Origin: Actinokineospora enzanensis DSM 44649
Lineage (GTDB): Bacteria > Actinomycetota > Actinomycetes > Mycobacteriales > Pseudonocardiaceae
NCBI RefSeq assembly: GCF_000374445.1
Contig: NZ_KB894414.1
Span: 115,569-179,568 of the forward strand
Length of the DNA stretch: 64,000 nt
Direction: 5' to 3'
Shown here piece by piece: positions 19,306-28,423 of this stretch (positions within the stretch are counted from its first letter, which is position 1; every line of letters begins with the position of its first letter). Below the pieces are notes generated by a model. It searched no databases. It had not been told where the DNA came from and worked only from the letters and a program-made list of their open reading frames with translations. The translations under genes were made by a program, and so were the position numbers.

Positions 19306-19899
19306 TTACCGCCCCAGCCGGGCGCGCACGGCCGCGATGGCCCGCTCGTAGGGGGCATCCTCGCGGGTCAGCAGGCCCTCGTGGTTGGCGGCCCGGCCGA
19401 ACGCGACGATCTCGAAGACCAGCTGGACGACATCGGTGTCGGCGGGCAGGTGCCCCTCCTCGACGGCCTCGGTGGCCAGCCGGACGAGCAGGTCGCGGTA
19501 GCCCTGGCTGCGTTCGGCGAGCGCGTCGCGCACCCGGCCGTCGCGGGCGTCGAACTCGGCGCTGACCGCGGAGAAGAAGCAGCCACCCTGGCACACGCGT
19601 GCCCGGGAGAAAACCATCCACCGCTCGAACAGGCCCAGCAGCCGCGGCACGCCGCGGGGCTCACTCAGCGCGGGGGCCAGGACGTTGCCGGTGAACACCT
19701 CCTCGGCGAAGGCGACCGTGGCCAGCTGCAGCTCCTCCTTGGAGCCGAACTGGGCGAAGATGCCGCTCTTGCTGGACCCCAGGTCGGCGGCGAGCCTGCC
19801 CACGGTCAGCCCCTCCAGGCCGTCCACGCCCGCGATGTCCATCGCACGGGCGAGGATGGCGCGCCTGGTCTCCGCGCCGCGGGCTCGTCGTCCGTCCAT
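19306..19899 (-). CDS. TetR-family transcriptional regulator
   Basis: 197 aa. N-terminal TetR helix-turn-helix (ETRRAILARAMDIAGVDGLEGLTVGRLAADLGSSKSGIFAQF, with the recognition helix ending SKSGIFAQFGSKEELQ) and a ligand-binding C-terminal half of the TetR_C_11 type with a Cys-containing FSRARVCQGGCFFSAVSAEF stretch. Target unknown. A perfect TetR-type palindrome at 21013-21032 is the nearest candidate site, but no matching copy lies before this gene itself. Confidence 0.9.
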   Translation of the reverse strand: MDGRRARGAETRRAILARAMDIAGVDGLEGLTVGRLAADLGSSKSGIFAQFGSKEELQLATVAFAEEVFTGNVLAPALSEPRGVPRLLGLFERWMVFSRARVCQGGCFFSAVSAEFDARDGRVRDALAERSQGYRDLLVRLATEAVEEGHLPADTDVVQLVFEIVAFGRAANHEGLLTREDAPYERAIAAVRARLGR

Positions 19900-19971
19900 G
19901 GCTCCAATCTAATCGGACACCGGAACCCAATCGGCCACGAGCTGCGGGAATGGCCGGATAGCCTGTCGCCC

Positions 19972-20958
19972 GTGGACGAGCGGGGCAAGCCGAACTGGGG
20001 GCACCGGTACGGCATCAGGAAGGCACTGGAGGGCCGGGCCGAGCTGGCGCGCGCGTACGGCTGGCAGTTCGCGGAGGAGGCGCCGTGGCTACCGGAACGG
20101 TGGCCGGTGATCCCGTTCTCGCAGCGCGGTGACATGCGGCACGCCTACGGCGTGATGACCGGGGCGTTCCAGGGGATGTCGTTCACCGTGGTCGACTTCT
20201 TCCGCAGGCCGACGGTGATCGTGCGCAAGGAACTGGGCATCAAGGTCTCCGAGCGCGACCAGTACGACATCGACACGGTGTGGGTGTTCCACAATCTGCC
20301 GCGGATGCCGTTCTTCCAGATCGCGCGCCGGTGGACCTATCACGAGGACAACGGTTCCAACCCGCGCCCGGCGACCGGGGACAAGAAGTTCGACAAGAAG
20401 TTCCGGCTGGTCGACACCGATCCGTACGCGGCGGGCCAGGTGCTGACGCCGTGGGTGCAGGCGTGGCTGCGGGACGGCGAGGGTGACTCGTTGTCACTGC
20501 TCGGCACCGATGTGTTGTACACGCGCAAGCACATGATTCCCGCGACGAAGCCGGAGATGATCCTGTCCGGCCTCCAGGCACTCGCGTACCTGGTGCCGCT
20601 GCTTCCCGGTCAGGCAGGGCAACCGCCGGTGCAGCAGTACCCGCAACAACCGGGCTACCAGCAGCCGCAGGCGTACCCGCAACAGGCGCCGGTCCCGTAT
20701 CCGCAACAGGCACCTGTGCCGCAGCAGGCCTATCAGCAGCCGTACCCGCCGCAGCAGTACCCACAACCGGCCTATCAGCAGCCCTATCCGCAACAGCCCA
20801 GCGCGCAGCAGCCATATCCCCAGCAGCCGTATCCCCCGCAGGGCTATCCGCAACAGCCCGGCCACCCGCAGCAGCCTTACCCGCACGGGTATCCGCAGCA
20901 GCAGTACCCGCCGCAGCCCTGGTATCCGCAGCAGTCGGGGTATTCCCCGCCCCGCTGA
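19972..20958 (+). CDS. Conserved protein with Pro/Gln/Tyr-rich tail
   Basis: 328 aa. About 215 residues form a globular N-terminal part (WGHRYGIRKALEGRAELARAYGWQF, then FQGMSFTVVDFFRRPTVIV, LPRMPFFQIARRW, and WLRDGEGDSLSLLGTDVLYTRKHM), a conserved actinobacterial hypothetical type. The last 110 residues are degenerate repeats of PQQPY, YPQQ and QQPYPQQ, a disordered low-complexity tail resembling those of actinobacterial scaffold and membrane-associated proteins. GTG 19972 is chosen because the preceding in-frame sequence is antisense to the TetR gene; TAGCCT about seven bases upstream would allow a leaderless start. Confidence 0.75.
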   Translation: MDERGKPNWGHRYGIRKALEGRAELARAYGWQFAEEAPWLPERWPVIPFSQRGDMRHAYGVMTGAFQGMSFTVVDFFRRPTVIVRKELGIKVSERDQYDIDTVWVFHNLPRMPFFQIARRWTYHEDNGSNPRPATGDKKFDKKFRLVDTDPYAAGQVLTPWVQAWLRDGEGDSLSLLGTDVLYTRKHMIPATKPEMILSGLQALAYLVPLLPGQAGQPPVQQYPQQPGYQQPQAYPQQAPVPYPQQAPVPQQAYQQPYPPQQYPQPAYQQPYPQQPSAQQPYPQQPYPPQGYPQQPGHPQQPYPHGYPQQQYPPQPWYPQQSGYSPPR

Positions 20959-21012
20959 TCCTGACGAAAGATCGCCGACACCTGGACGTGGCGTCCTGTC
21001 CCGTGGAACTAT

Positions 21013-21032
21013 TTGACCGAACGTTCGGTCAA
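21013..21032. promoter_or_regulatory. Perfect 20-bp TetR-type operator palindrome
   Basis: TTGACCGAACGTTCGGTCAA is its own reverse complement and carries the ACCGAACGTTCGGT core typical of TetR-family operators. It ends 6 bases before the ribosome site (GGGAGGG) of the gene starting at 21050, where a bound repressor would block transcription. Confidence 0.8.
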
Positions 21033-21049
21033 CATCAGGGAGGGTAACG

Positions 21050-21616
21050 ATGGGCGTTCGCGCATTGCACCGACGGGCGGTCGAGGCCACCGGCAAGCTG
21101 GTCGACGGGCTCACCGACGCGCAGCTCGACCTGCCGACGCCGTGTTCCAAGTGGACGGTCCGGGAGGTCGTGGGGCACATGGTGGACAACCACACGCGGC
21201 TGATCGCGGCGCTCGGCGGCACCGCCCCGGAGACCGCCGACGACGTGCGGGTCGGGTACCGCAGGGCCACTGACGCGACCCAGGCGGCGTTCGCCGACGG
21301 CGCCGCGCTGTCGGCGACCTACGAGCTGGCGGGCAAGTCCCGCACCGGCGGCGAGGTGCTGGGCATCATGTTCGGCGACGTGCTCGTGCACGGCTGGGAC
21401 CTCGGCCGGTCCATCGGGGTGGAGGTGCGGTTCGAGGAGGAGCTGGCCGAGCAGATGGTCCAGACGCTGGAGGCGTTCCCGAACACGCCGGACGTGTGGG
21501 GACCGGACGCCGCGTTCGCCGGACGGTTGCCGGTCGCCGAGGGGTCGTCCGCGCACGATCGGCTGCTCGCGATCACCGGTCGGCAGGCGGACTGGGCACC
21601 GGCCGGAACGAACTGA
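21050..21616 (+). CDS. TIGR03086-family DinB-like protein
   Basis: 188-aa four-helix-bundle protein of the mycothiol-dependent/DinB-like group. The N-terminal signature is AVEATGKLVDGLTDAQLDLPTPCSKWTVREVVGHMVDNHTR, split around the conserved PTPCSKW motif. The later metal-type His lies in GDVLVHGWDLGRSIG. Members may use mycothiol, but the substrate is unknown. ATG 21050 has GGGAGGG upstream. The TetR-type palindrome immediately before it suggests ligand-induced expression. It overlaps the convergent methyltransferase gene by 44 bases. Confidence 0.87.
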   Translation: MGVRALHRRAVEATGKLVDGLTDAQLDLPTPCSKWTVREVVGHMVDNHTRLIAALGGTAPETADDVRVGYRRATDATQAAFADGAALSATYELAGKSRTGGEVLGIMFGDVLVHGWDLGRSIGVEVRFEEELAEQMVQTLEAFPNTPDVWGPDAAFAGRLPVAEGSSAHDRLLAITGRQADWAPAGTN

Positions 21617-22412
21617 CAATGACCGAGGCGGTGACGGCTACCGGTTCCGGTAGTACTGCCACCCGTGCGGCGATGGTGTCGGCGTCCGCATGGAACGCCG
21701 TCGGCCCCATCCCGACCAGGGCGGCGGCGTCGCGATGGGACAGCACAAGCTCGAACTCGCACACCACCTCGGTTTCCGGCTCGAAACCAGGCGCCAACCG
21801 GGCCGCCACCTGCTCACGCTTGTCCGCCGCGACGGTCACCATATCCACAGTGGACACCAGCGCGGCCAGGTGGTGCCCGGTCGGCGCCACGACCACCAGC
21901 CGCCCCTCGGGGTGCAGCACCCGGTGCAGCTCGGCCGGGTTGCGCGGGGCGAACACGTTCAGCGCCAACCCGACCGAGCCCGTCCGGATCGGCAGCGGCT
22001 GCCAAGCGTCCGCGAGGACCGCGCCCACACGTGCATGCTTGGCTGCCCGCCGCAAGGCCGGTTTGGCTGCATCCAAGGCAATACCGACGCGATCGGGGCG
22101 CGCGTCCAGCACACGTGCAAGGTAGTGCCCGATACCCGCGCCGACATCGACCACACACCCCGGCCCCGGTTGCACTGTCGCGAGCGCGCGCTCAATCGGC
22201 GCGTAATGACCGGCACCGAGGAACGCCGCGCGCGCCTCGACCATCGCCGGGGTGTCGCCGGTGAACGCGGTCGCGGCGCGCAGCAGGCTCACATAACCCT
22301 GACGGGCGATGTCGAAGCTGTGCCGGTTGGCACAGCGCAAGGTGTTGCCCACCTGGTCGAGTCCATCCGAGCAATGTGGACAGACCAGGTAAGGCAGGAC
22401 GTCGGCGAGCAC
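21573..22412 (-). CDS. RlmA-type rRNA (guanine-N1) methyltransferase
   Basis: 279 aa. N-terminal zinc finger (LVCPHCSDGLDQVGNTLRCANRHSFDIARQGYVSLL with C-x2-C and C-x3-H spacing, written here only in outline) followed by a SAM-binding Rossmann domain (VVDVGAGIGHYLARVL). This matches the RlmA(I)/(II) and TlrB/MyrA group that methylates G745 or G748 of 23S rRNA, some members giving tylosin or mycinamicin resistance. The GTG start directly abuts the TAG of the upstream reductase gene, so it is the last gene of that operon. Specificity cannot be assigned from sequence alone. Confidence 0.85.
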   Translation of the reverse strand: MLADVLPYLVCPHCSDGLDQVGNTLRCANRHSFDIARQGYVSLLRAATAFTGDTPAMVEARAAFLGAGHYAPIERALATVQPGPGCVVDVGAGIGHYLARVLDARPDRVGIALDAAKPALRRAAKHARVGAVLADAWQPLPIRTGSVGLALNVFAPRNPAELHRVLHPEGRLVVVAPTGHHLAALVSTVDMVTVAADKREQVAARLAPGFEPETEVVCEFELVLSHRDAAALVGMGPTAFHADADTIAARVAVLPEPVAVTASVIVSSFRPVPSPPADR

Positions 22413-23783
22413 CTACCCGCGCAGATCCGACAGCGCGGCCTCGATGGCGCGGTGGAACGTCGGATAGGCGTAGATCATCTGCCGCAGCCGGTCCACCGGG
22501 ACCTGGGCGTGCACGGCCACCACGAGCGCGCCGAGCACCTCGCCGCCGGTCGGCCCGACCGAGGTCGCCCCGACCAGGACACCCCGGTCGGCGTCTTCGA
22601 TGAGCTTGATCAGGCCCTCCGCCTTGTGCAGGAAACCGCGCGTGGACGCGGAGATCTGCGCGCTGCCGGTGCGCACGGTCAGCCCGGCGGCGCGGGCGGC
22701 GGCCTCCGATAGACCGACCGATCCGATCTCCGGGTCGGTGAATGTCACCCTTGGCACCGCGTGGTACTCCGCGCCCGGACCGCCCTCGCCCAGGATGTCG
22801 GCGGCCGCGATGCCCGCCTGGTACATCGAGATATGCGTGAACGCGCCCGCGCCGGTGATGTCGCCGATGGCCCACAGGCCATCGGCCGCGCGCAGGTGCT
22901 CGTCCACGGTCACGCCACGGGCGGACTCGTCCAGGCCGTAGGCACCGATACCGAGCGCGGCCATGTCGGACCTGCGCCCGGCGGCGACCATGACCTGCGT
23001 GGCGGTGACCGGCTCGGTGCCGTCGAGATCGAGGGTGAACCGCTCCCCGTCGTACCGGGCGGCGGTGATCCTGACCCCGGTCCGCACGTCGATACCCTCG
23101 GCGGCGAACCGCTCGGCCAGCAGCGCGCCCGACTCCGGCTCGTCCTGCGGCAGCAGCCGGTCGTTGGCCTGCAACAGCGTCACCGCGGCCCCGAACCGGG
23201 CGAAGACCTGGGCGAACTCGCAGCCGACCGGGCCGCCGCCGATCACGATCAACGACGCGGGCACCGCGGTGGCCCGGACCGCCTCCCGGTTCGTCCACAC
23301 CGGAGTGCCCGCCAGGCCGGGGATCGGCGGCACGGCCGGGTCGGTGCCCGGGTTCAGCACGATCCCGCGACTCGCCCGGACGACCTGACCGTCGACGTCC
23401 AGCACGCCCGGCGCGGTGATCCTCGCCCGCCCGCGCACGACCCGAACCCCCGCCGCTGCCAGCCGGTCCACCGCGACCTGGTCGTTCCAGTCGTCGGTGA
23501 TCTCGTCCCGGACCCGGGCGGCGACCCGGCCCCAGTCCGGCCGCAGGTCCACCTCGCCCGCGAGGTCCGGTACCCGGCGCGCCTCGGCCAGCACGTCGGC
23601 GGCGCGGATCATGGCCTTGGTCGGGACACACGCGTAGTACGGGCACTCGCCGCCGACCAGGCGGGACTCGATGCCCGCGACGGACAGCCCGGCCCGCGCC
23701 AGCCGGGTGGCCAGCGCCTCTCCGCCGGGTCCGAGACCGACGACCGCCACCTCGACCGAGATTTCCGTGCCGGACACGCGCAT
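22413..23783 (-). CDS. FAD-dependent pyridine nucleotide-disulfide oxidoreductase
   Basis: 456 aa, dihydrolipoyl dehydrogenase/mercuric reductase family. The FAD motif is VAVVGLGPGGEALATRLARAG. The redox disulfide is in GGECPYYACVPTKAM, with normal C-x4-C spacing but atypical PYYA between the cysteines. NAD(P) motif VIGGGPVGCEFAQVF, second FAD motif GLWAIGDITGAGAFTH, and a dimerisation domain with the catalytic His region near YPTFHRAIEAAL. ATG 23783 overlaps the stop of the GT87 gene by one base (TGATG). Substrate unknown. Confidence 0.9.
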   Translation of the reverse strand: MRVSGTEISVEVAVVGLGPGGEALATRLARAGLSVAGIESRLVGGECPYYACVPTKAMIRAADVLAEARRVPDLAGEVDLRPDWGRVAARVRDEITDDWNDQVAVDRLAAAGVRVVRGRARITAPGVLDVDGQVVRASRGIVLNPGTDPAVPPIPGLAGTPVWTNREAVRATAVPASLIVIGGGPVGCEFAQVFARFGAAVTLLQANDRLLPQDEPESGALLAERFAAEGIDVRTGVRITAARYDGERFTLDLDGTEPVTATQVMVAAGRRSDMAALGIGAYGLDESARGVTVDEHLRAADGLWAIGDITGAGAFTHISMYQAGIAAADILGEGGPGAEYHAVPRVTFTDPEIGSVGLSEAAARAAGLTVRTGSAQISASTRGFLHKAEGLIKLIEDADRGVLVGATSVGPTGGEVLGALVVAVHAQVPVDRLRQMIYAYPTFHRAIEAALSDLRG

Positions 23784-24961
23784 CAACTCCTCGTCGCCGT
23801 TTCCACGTCCACCCCAGCACGGCGGACGCGGCCGCGCAGCGCCAGTATCACCACAACGGGCGCGGCCACCAGTGCCGCCACGATGTACGCGTTGCCGAGC
23901 AGCGCGTCGAGACCGGTCCAACGCAGTTCATTCTTCGAGCCGCTGGGGACCAGTGGGAACTGCCAGCCGGTGAACACCACGACCAGCAGCGCGACCTCCC
24001 ACCAGCGCCGCCGCGCCAGCAGGTAGCCCGCGAGCGGCACCACCCACACCCAGTGGTGGGTCCAGCTGACCGGCGATACCAGCAGCCCGGCGAACGCGCT
24101 GACCAGCAACGCGCCCAGGTCGTCGTCCTCACGGTGCCGGGCGCGCACCACCAACGCGCCGACCACCAGCGCGAGCAGCGCGGTGATCGCGAACAGCGCC
24201 AGGGCAGCATGGCCCTCACCGGTGAGCCGCTGGAAGATGCCGTTGAGGGACTGGTTGCCGATCCAGGAGTTGGTAGTGGCGTCGTTGCCGTCGATAAGCC
24301 CCACTGCCCAGAACTCGGCTGTGTCGCGCGGCAGGACCAACGCGGCCAGCACGTTCAACCCGGCAAAGGCGGCCACAGCGCGACCCGCGTCCGCCCAGCG
24401 GCGGGTCAGCACGAGGTGGCCGACGAAGATCAGCGGGGTCAGCTTGATCGCCGACGCCGCCCCGATGAGCAACCCGGACCAGCGGCTGCCGCGCAGGAAC
24501 AGCACATCGGCGAACACCATCGCCATCAGGATCAGGTTGACCTGCCCGAGGCCCAGCGAGCGCCAGACCGGTTCGAGCACGACCGTGGCCACCAACAGGC
24601 CACCGAACTTCCACCCGGTGCGCAGTGACTCCGGCAGGCTCCCCCGCAGCACGAACGCGAGCGCCAGCGTGGACAGCACCGCCAGCGCCCCCCAGCCCAG
24701 TTGTGACGGCACGACCACGAGCGGGAGAAACAATAAAGCCGCGACCGGCGGGTACGCGAACGGCAGCGCGGGCGCCCACGAGTCCTCCGTGGTGAGCGGT
24801 GCGTACAACGGGTCGCCCTTTAACACCGTCAACGCGCCCGCGCGGTAGACCACACTGTCCACGCCAAGGCCGCGGCTGATCGACCAGCTCCAGACGGCCA
24901 GGCCGATGAACGCGGCAGCCAGCAACAACGCGGCGGGCGGCACTCGCCGCAGGACCCCCAT
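23783..24961 (-). CDS. GT87 polyprenyl-phosphate mannosyltransferase-like protein
   Basis: 392 aa, about ten membrane segments. DUF2029/GT87 features include the aspartate in the first loop (GLGVDSVVYRAGALTVLKGDPLYAP), FAYPPVAALLFLPL, GQVNLILMAMVF and AIKLTPLIFVGHLVLTRRW. The family includes PimE-type alpha-1,2-mannosyltransferases acting on lipid-linked mannose outside the membrane. Acceptor unknown. It is followed within a base by the FAD reductase gene, then RlmA; the M48 protease gene precedes it with a 39-base gap. Confidence 0.85.
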   Translation of the reverse strand: MGVLRRVPPAALLLAAAFIGLAVWSWSISRGLGVDSVVYRAGALTVLKGDPLYAPLTTEDSWAPALPFAYPPVAALLFLPLVVVPSQLGWGALAVLSTLALAFVLRGSLPESLRTGWKFGGLLVATVVLEPVWRSLGLGQVNLILMAMVFADVLFLRGSRWSGLLIGAASAIKLTPLIFVGHLVLTRRWADAGRAVAAFAGLNVLAALVLPRDTAEFWAVGLIDGNDATTNSWIGNQSLNGIFQRLTGEGHAALALFAITALLALVVGALVVRARHREDDDLGALLVSAFAGLLVSPVSWTHHWVWVVPLAGYLLARRRWWEVALLVVVFTGWQFPLVPSGSKNELRWTGLDALLGNAYIVAALVAAPVVVILALRGRVRRAGVDVETATRS

Positions 24962-25000
24962 GGCGCCCCACCCTAGTGCCTCGGCCCGGGCCAGATCGGG

Positions 25001-25897
25001 CTAGCGGGTGCCGTGCAACCTTCTGATGCGGTCCGAGGTCGACGGGTGGCTGGCGAGCATGCGCACCCGCAATGACCGCTTTCCCCGTTCCGCGGCGAGC
25101 CAGCCGGAGAGCACGTCGACCAACGCCGGTCCATAGCCGAGGCGGGCGGCGGTGGCGTCCGCGCGGTACTCGCCCAACCGGCTTGACCAGGCCAGGAGCG
25201 GGCTGAGCAACGGCATCAGCAGCAGCCACGGGTTCAGCACGACCAACCCGAACACGAGCAACAGCGCCAGCAACACCGACGCCAACGCGCCCGCGCCGCT
25301 GCCGAAGCGGGCGAAGACGTTGCCGACCATGAGTACCAACCGGACCGCCCACCGGACCAGGAAGATCGATGCGCGCGCGGGCAGCTCGTACCACCAAGCC
25401 AGCAGCGACACCCGGGAGTGGCCGGAGAGGTGGTGCCCCAGCTCGTGCGCCAGGATCGCCTCCAGCGCGCGCGGCGGTAGTTCGAGCGCGCGCCGGGTCA
25501 CCGCGACCGTGCGACCGCCCGCGGCGAACGCGTTCAACTCGCGCGACTGCTCGACCCACAGCGAGTAGCGGCGGCCGTCGACCCCGGCCGCCGCGCACAC
25601 CCGCTCCCACGGCGGCGCGAGCCGGGTCATCTCGCCCACGCTCGGGGCGCGCATGTCGAACATGGCGCGGGCCAGCAGGCTCTCCACCGCGGGCAGGAAG
25701 GTGAGCGCCCCGGAGGCCAGCCACAGACCGATCACCAGCCAGAGCACCCAGGTCCGGCCCGGCCACAGCAGCGACGGCAGCAGCCCGACCACGACCAGGC
25801 TGCTGACGAACGCGGGCAGCCCGAACACCAATCCCATCACCGCCGAGGCGTCCGGCCTGGGGCGCACCGGCTCGCGCGGGATCCAGCTCTGCGTCAC
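25001..25897 (-). CDS. M48-family membrane zinc metalloprotease
   Basis: 298 aa, HtpX/Ste24-like. Zinc-binding HExxH in AILAHELGHHLSGH, with the third ligand in the downstream EYRADATAARLGYG segment. Two membrane segments near the N-terminus (PAFVSSLVVVGLLPSLLWP and VLWLVIGLWLASGALTFL) and a further pair after the active site. Probably a membrane quality-control or signalling protease. It is the first gene of a minus-strand run through GT87, the reductase and RlmA. GTG 25897 is used as start. Confidence 0.9.
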   Translation of the reverse strand: MTQSWIPREPVRPRPDASAVMGLVFGLPAFVSSLVVVGLLPSLLWPGRTWVLWLVIGLWLASGALTFLPAVESLLARAMFDMRAPSVGEMTRLAPPWERVCAAAGVDGRRYSLWVEQSRELNAFAAGGRTVAVTRRALELPPRALEAILAHELGHHLSGHSRVSLLAWWYELPARASIFLVRWAVRLVLMVGNVFARFGSGAGALASVLLALLLVFGLVVLNPWLLLMPLLSPLLAWSSRLGEYRADATAARLGYGPALVDVLSGWLAAERGKRSLRVRMLASHPSTSDRIRRLHGTR

Positions 25898-26158
25898 CGC
25901 ACCTCACAAAGATCGTGTCGGCCCACCCTGGCGGTTCCGGGTGCCCGCTGTCCAGCCGCCCGCCGGGAAACCGCGCACGGCTCGACCCAGACATTTCCGG
26001 CACATGAATTCAGTATGGCTCCATCCCGTTGGTGAAATTCACACCGACCGGGTCACATAGCGATTGATGATAAGTTTTCGAGAGGTCCCAGCGACCGGCC
26101 CCCGCCGGCATCGCGGCGGGGGTTCGTAAATCCACCACCCCGACGAGAGGATACGCAC
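25898..26158. promoter_or_regulatory. Divergent intergenic region
   Basis: No gene in these 261 bases between the M48 protease gene and the secreted-protein gene. A GC hairpin (CCCCCGCC...GGCGGGGG, 26100-26123) lies about 35 bases before the secreted-protein start and may be a leader structure. An AT-richer stretch with TTGATGATAAG near 26064-26074 is the likeliest promoter region. Confidence 0.4.
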
Positions 26159-26551
26159 GTGGGCATCACCAAACGCGCACTCGGATTCCTCGGCGCCGGT
26201 GCGCTGCTGGTTTCCGCCGGAATGGCGGGCCTGACCGCGAGCGCCAACGCCGACGACGACCCGTTGCCCCCGCCGCCGCACCACCCGCGCATCGACTGCG
26301 CTGTCGGCTTCGACCCGCACATGCCCGGCATGGTCATGGGCGGCTGCTTCGGCGAGGGCGCCTTCATCCTGCGCGCCCTGTGCCCGGACCCGGCGCCGCA
26401 CACCAGCTCGCCGATCCACTTCCGCGGCAACGCCGACACCTTCGTGCTGGCCTGCCTGCACGGGCCCACCTGGGCCAAGGTGTACACACTCGGCCCGCAT
26501 GGCGAGGAAACCGAGGTCAGCTCCGCGTCGGTCGCCGTTTCCGCCGAATAA
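26159..26551 (+). CDS. Small secreted protein, unknown function
   Basis: 130 aa. A clear Sec signal peptide (KR at positions 5-6, hydrophobic core FLGAGALLVSAGMAGLTA, probable cut after ASANA near residue 31) leads to a mature domain of about 100 residues with four cysteines (DCAVGF, GGCFGEG, ALCPDP, LACLHG) that could form two disulfides. No family recognised. Exported small Cys-containing proteins are common in these genomes. The GTG start at 26159 is preceded by GAGAGG. Confidence 0.7.
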   Translation: MGITKRALGFLGAGALLVSAGMAGLTASANADDDPLPPPPHHPRIDCAVGFDPHMPGMVMGGCFGEGAFILRALCPDPAPHTSSPIHFRGNADTFVLACLHGPTWAKVYTLGPHGEETEVSSASVAVSAE

Positions 26552-26651
26552 GTGAACGCCACGACCGTCGATTAACAGCACCACACAGGAACTGTTGACA
26601 ATACGGTCGACGTATTCCGCCCGCCGCGCGCTGGCATGCGGACGAAAAAGG

Positions 26652-26684
26652 GGCGCCGGGGTGTCCGCTATACACCCCGGCGCC
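26652..26684 (-). terminator. Rho-independent terminator
   Basis: GGCGCCGGGGTGT (26652-26664) and ACACCCCGGCGCC (26672-26684) form a perfect 13-bp stem with a 7-base loop. On the minus strand the stem is followed by a CTTTTTC tract (26646-26650), so it terminates the GDPD/ThuA-like operon. Confidence 0.85.
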
Positions 26685-26789
26685 ACCTACAAGTTTCCCA
26701 CGGACGGGCTGTGTCCGCCTCCTCCCGCCCCCACTTCCCCGCCCGGCATCGTCCCCGACTCGGCAGGGCACCATCGCCAAGGTCGTGCG

Positions 26790-27626
26790 TCACGCCAGGC
26801 GGATCAGGGCGGCCAGCAAGATGATGAACGGCCGCTCCGGCCGCGCCAGGGATCTCGGCGGGCCACTGCTGTCCGAATCACCGCTGTTGACCCAGTACAC
26901 CCGCCCGTCGCCGATGCTCCGGCGGGTCACCAGCGGTGTGTCGGGCCGGTCGGCCCAGCAGTAGAGGAAGTCGACGTCGCGGTTCCACCTGCCGATGACC
27001 ACCTCGTTGTCGCCCAGCTCCATGGTCTCCGGGAGCGCGGCGAGCAGGTCGGTGTGGTCGGAGGCGCGCGGCCCGGAGTCGACCCGGGTGTAGCGGATCG
27101 GCTCGGTGCTGCGCTCGAAGGTGTCCAGGCTGCAGCCCGCCAGCTTCTGCAGCCGTTCGTTGCGGCTGCGCCGCCAGATGACGTCGTGGCCGAGCACCAG
27201 GCAGCCGCCCCGGTGCACGTAGCGGACCAGGCGCTTCTGCAGCCGGTCGCGGTCGCGCGGGCGGACGCTGAGCTGGGTCACGTCGGTGATCAGCAGGATG
27301 ATGCCGACCACCGACCGGGAGAACGACCAGCGCGCCAGGTCGGCGCCGTCGCGGGCCATCCGGACCCGCACCCGGAAACCCGCAGCCAGCAGGTCCTCCT
27401 GTAATCGGGCGGCGAGGGCCTTGCTGGTGTGCAGCTCGTCGTTGCAGTCGGTGTAGAGCAGGACAGTGCGGGTGCGCCACAGCCTGCGCACCCCGGTGCC
27501 CAGGGCCCGGCGGCCGCGGATGGCGCGGGCGTACACGTCGAACCCGAGCACGCGGGCCACGAACACCACGAAGACGGCGACGAGGTTGACCCCGACCTCG
27601 TCGACGTACTCGGCCAGGTGGTTCAT
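26790..27626 (-). CDS. Class I glutamine-amidotransferase-fold (ThuA-like) protein
   Basis: 278 aa. An N-terminal hydrophobic segment (VGVNLVAVFVVFVARVLGF) is followed by a domain with alternating strands (RTVLLYTDCNDELHTSKALAARLQ, VVGIILLITDVTQLSV, YVHRGGCLVLGHDVIWRRS, GRVYWVNSGDSD). The overall pattern resembles ThuA/trehalose-utilisation-type class I amidotransferase folds, but no catalytic Cys elbow is evident. Function unknown. ATG 27626 overlaps the GDPD stop as ATGA, so the two genes are co-translated. Confidence 0.65.
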   Translation of the reverse strand: MNHLAEYVDEVGVNLVAVFVVFVARVLGFDVYARAIRGRRALGTGVRRLWRTRTVLLYTDCNDELHTSKALAARLQEDLLAAGFRVRVRMARDGADLARWSFSRSVVGIILLITDVTQLSVRPRDRDRLQKRLVRYVHRGGCLVLGHDVIWRRSRNERLQKLAGCSLDTFERSTEPIRYTRVDSGPRASDHTDLLAALPETMELGDNEVVIGRWNRDVDFLYCWADRPDTPLVTRRSIGDGRVYWVNSGDSDSSGPPRSLARPERPFIILLAALIRLA

Positions 27627-28348
27627 CCGGGCCGGAAGCCCTCGAAGATCGGCGTGGCGCGGGTCCGCCGGGCCACTTCCAGCTGGTCGGGCGTACGCAC
27701 GGTCCAGGCCAGCAGCGGCGCCCGCAGCAGCCACCGCCACAGCGACACCAAGACGTTGGGCAGGGCGGTGACCTCGTAGGCCAGGAAGTCGGGCCGGGTC
27801 AGGACGTTGAGGAGCATGCTGCGCAGCAACAGTCTGTGCGTCAACGGCAACCCCTCGCCCCGCATCGACCCGGACAGCTGCCCGCGCACCACCTCCGGGG
27901 CGTGCCTACGCAGCCACAGCACGATACGAGGATCGAAGGACTGCACGGCCACCTCGCCGCGGTACCGACGGATTTCCGCGACCACCGCGGCCCCGATCCG
28001 CTCGACCGGGTTGCCCGCCTTGACCTCCACCAGCACCGGCACCCGCCCGGCCACCAGGTCGAACACCTCCCGCAGCACCGGCACCCCCTCCTCGGTGCCG
28101 TCCAGCCGCAGCCCGCCGAGCTCCGCCGCGGCCACGGTCGAGATCAACACGTCTCTCCCGGTCATCCGCAGCGCGCTCGGGTCGTGCATCACCACCACCT
28201 GCCCGTCCGCGGACAGGTGCACGTCCAACTCGATCGCGTACCCGGCGGCCGCCGCGGCCTCGAACGCGCCCAGGCTGTTCTCCGGCACCCCCGTGCCGTG
28301 CAGCCCCCGGTGCGCCACCGGCCCCGAGAAAACCCACCGCTCCCGCAC
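27623..28348 (-). CDS. Glycerophosphodiester phosphodiesterase
   Basis: 241 aa, GDPD TIM barrel. The N-terminal signature VAHRGLHGTGVPENSLGAFEAAAAAGYAIELDVHLSADGQVVVMHDPSALRMTG supplies HR, E/D and HD catalytic/metal residues (given here in outline). It hydrolyses glycerophosphodiesters to sn-glycerol-3-phosphate plus alcohol. No signal peptide, so cytosolic. The GTG start has GGGAGG a few bases upstream. It is the first gene of a two-gene operon with the ThuA-like gene. Confidence 0.9.
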   Translation of the reverse strand: MRERWVFSGPVAHRGLHGTGVPENSLGAFEAAAAAGYAIELDVHLSADGQVVVMHDPSALRMTGRDVLISTVAAAELGGLRLDGTEEGVPVLREVFDLVAGRVPVLVEVKAGNPVERIGAAVVAEIRRYRGEVAVQSFDPRIVLWLRRHAPEVVRGQLSGSMRGEGLPLTHRLLLRSMLLNVLTRPDFLAYEVTALPNVLVSLWRWLLRAPLLAWTVRTPDQLEVARRTRATPIFEGFRPG

Positions 28349-28423
28349 GTCACCCTCCCTGTCGAGGACTCCGCCGCGGCTCCGTCATGTCTGCGACCGC
28401 GACCCACGAACAGGAGACCACGG

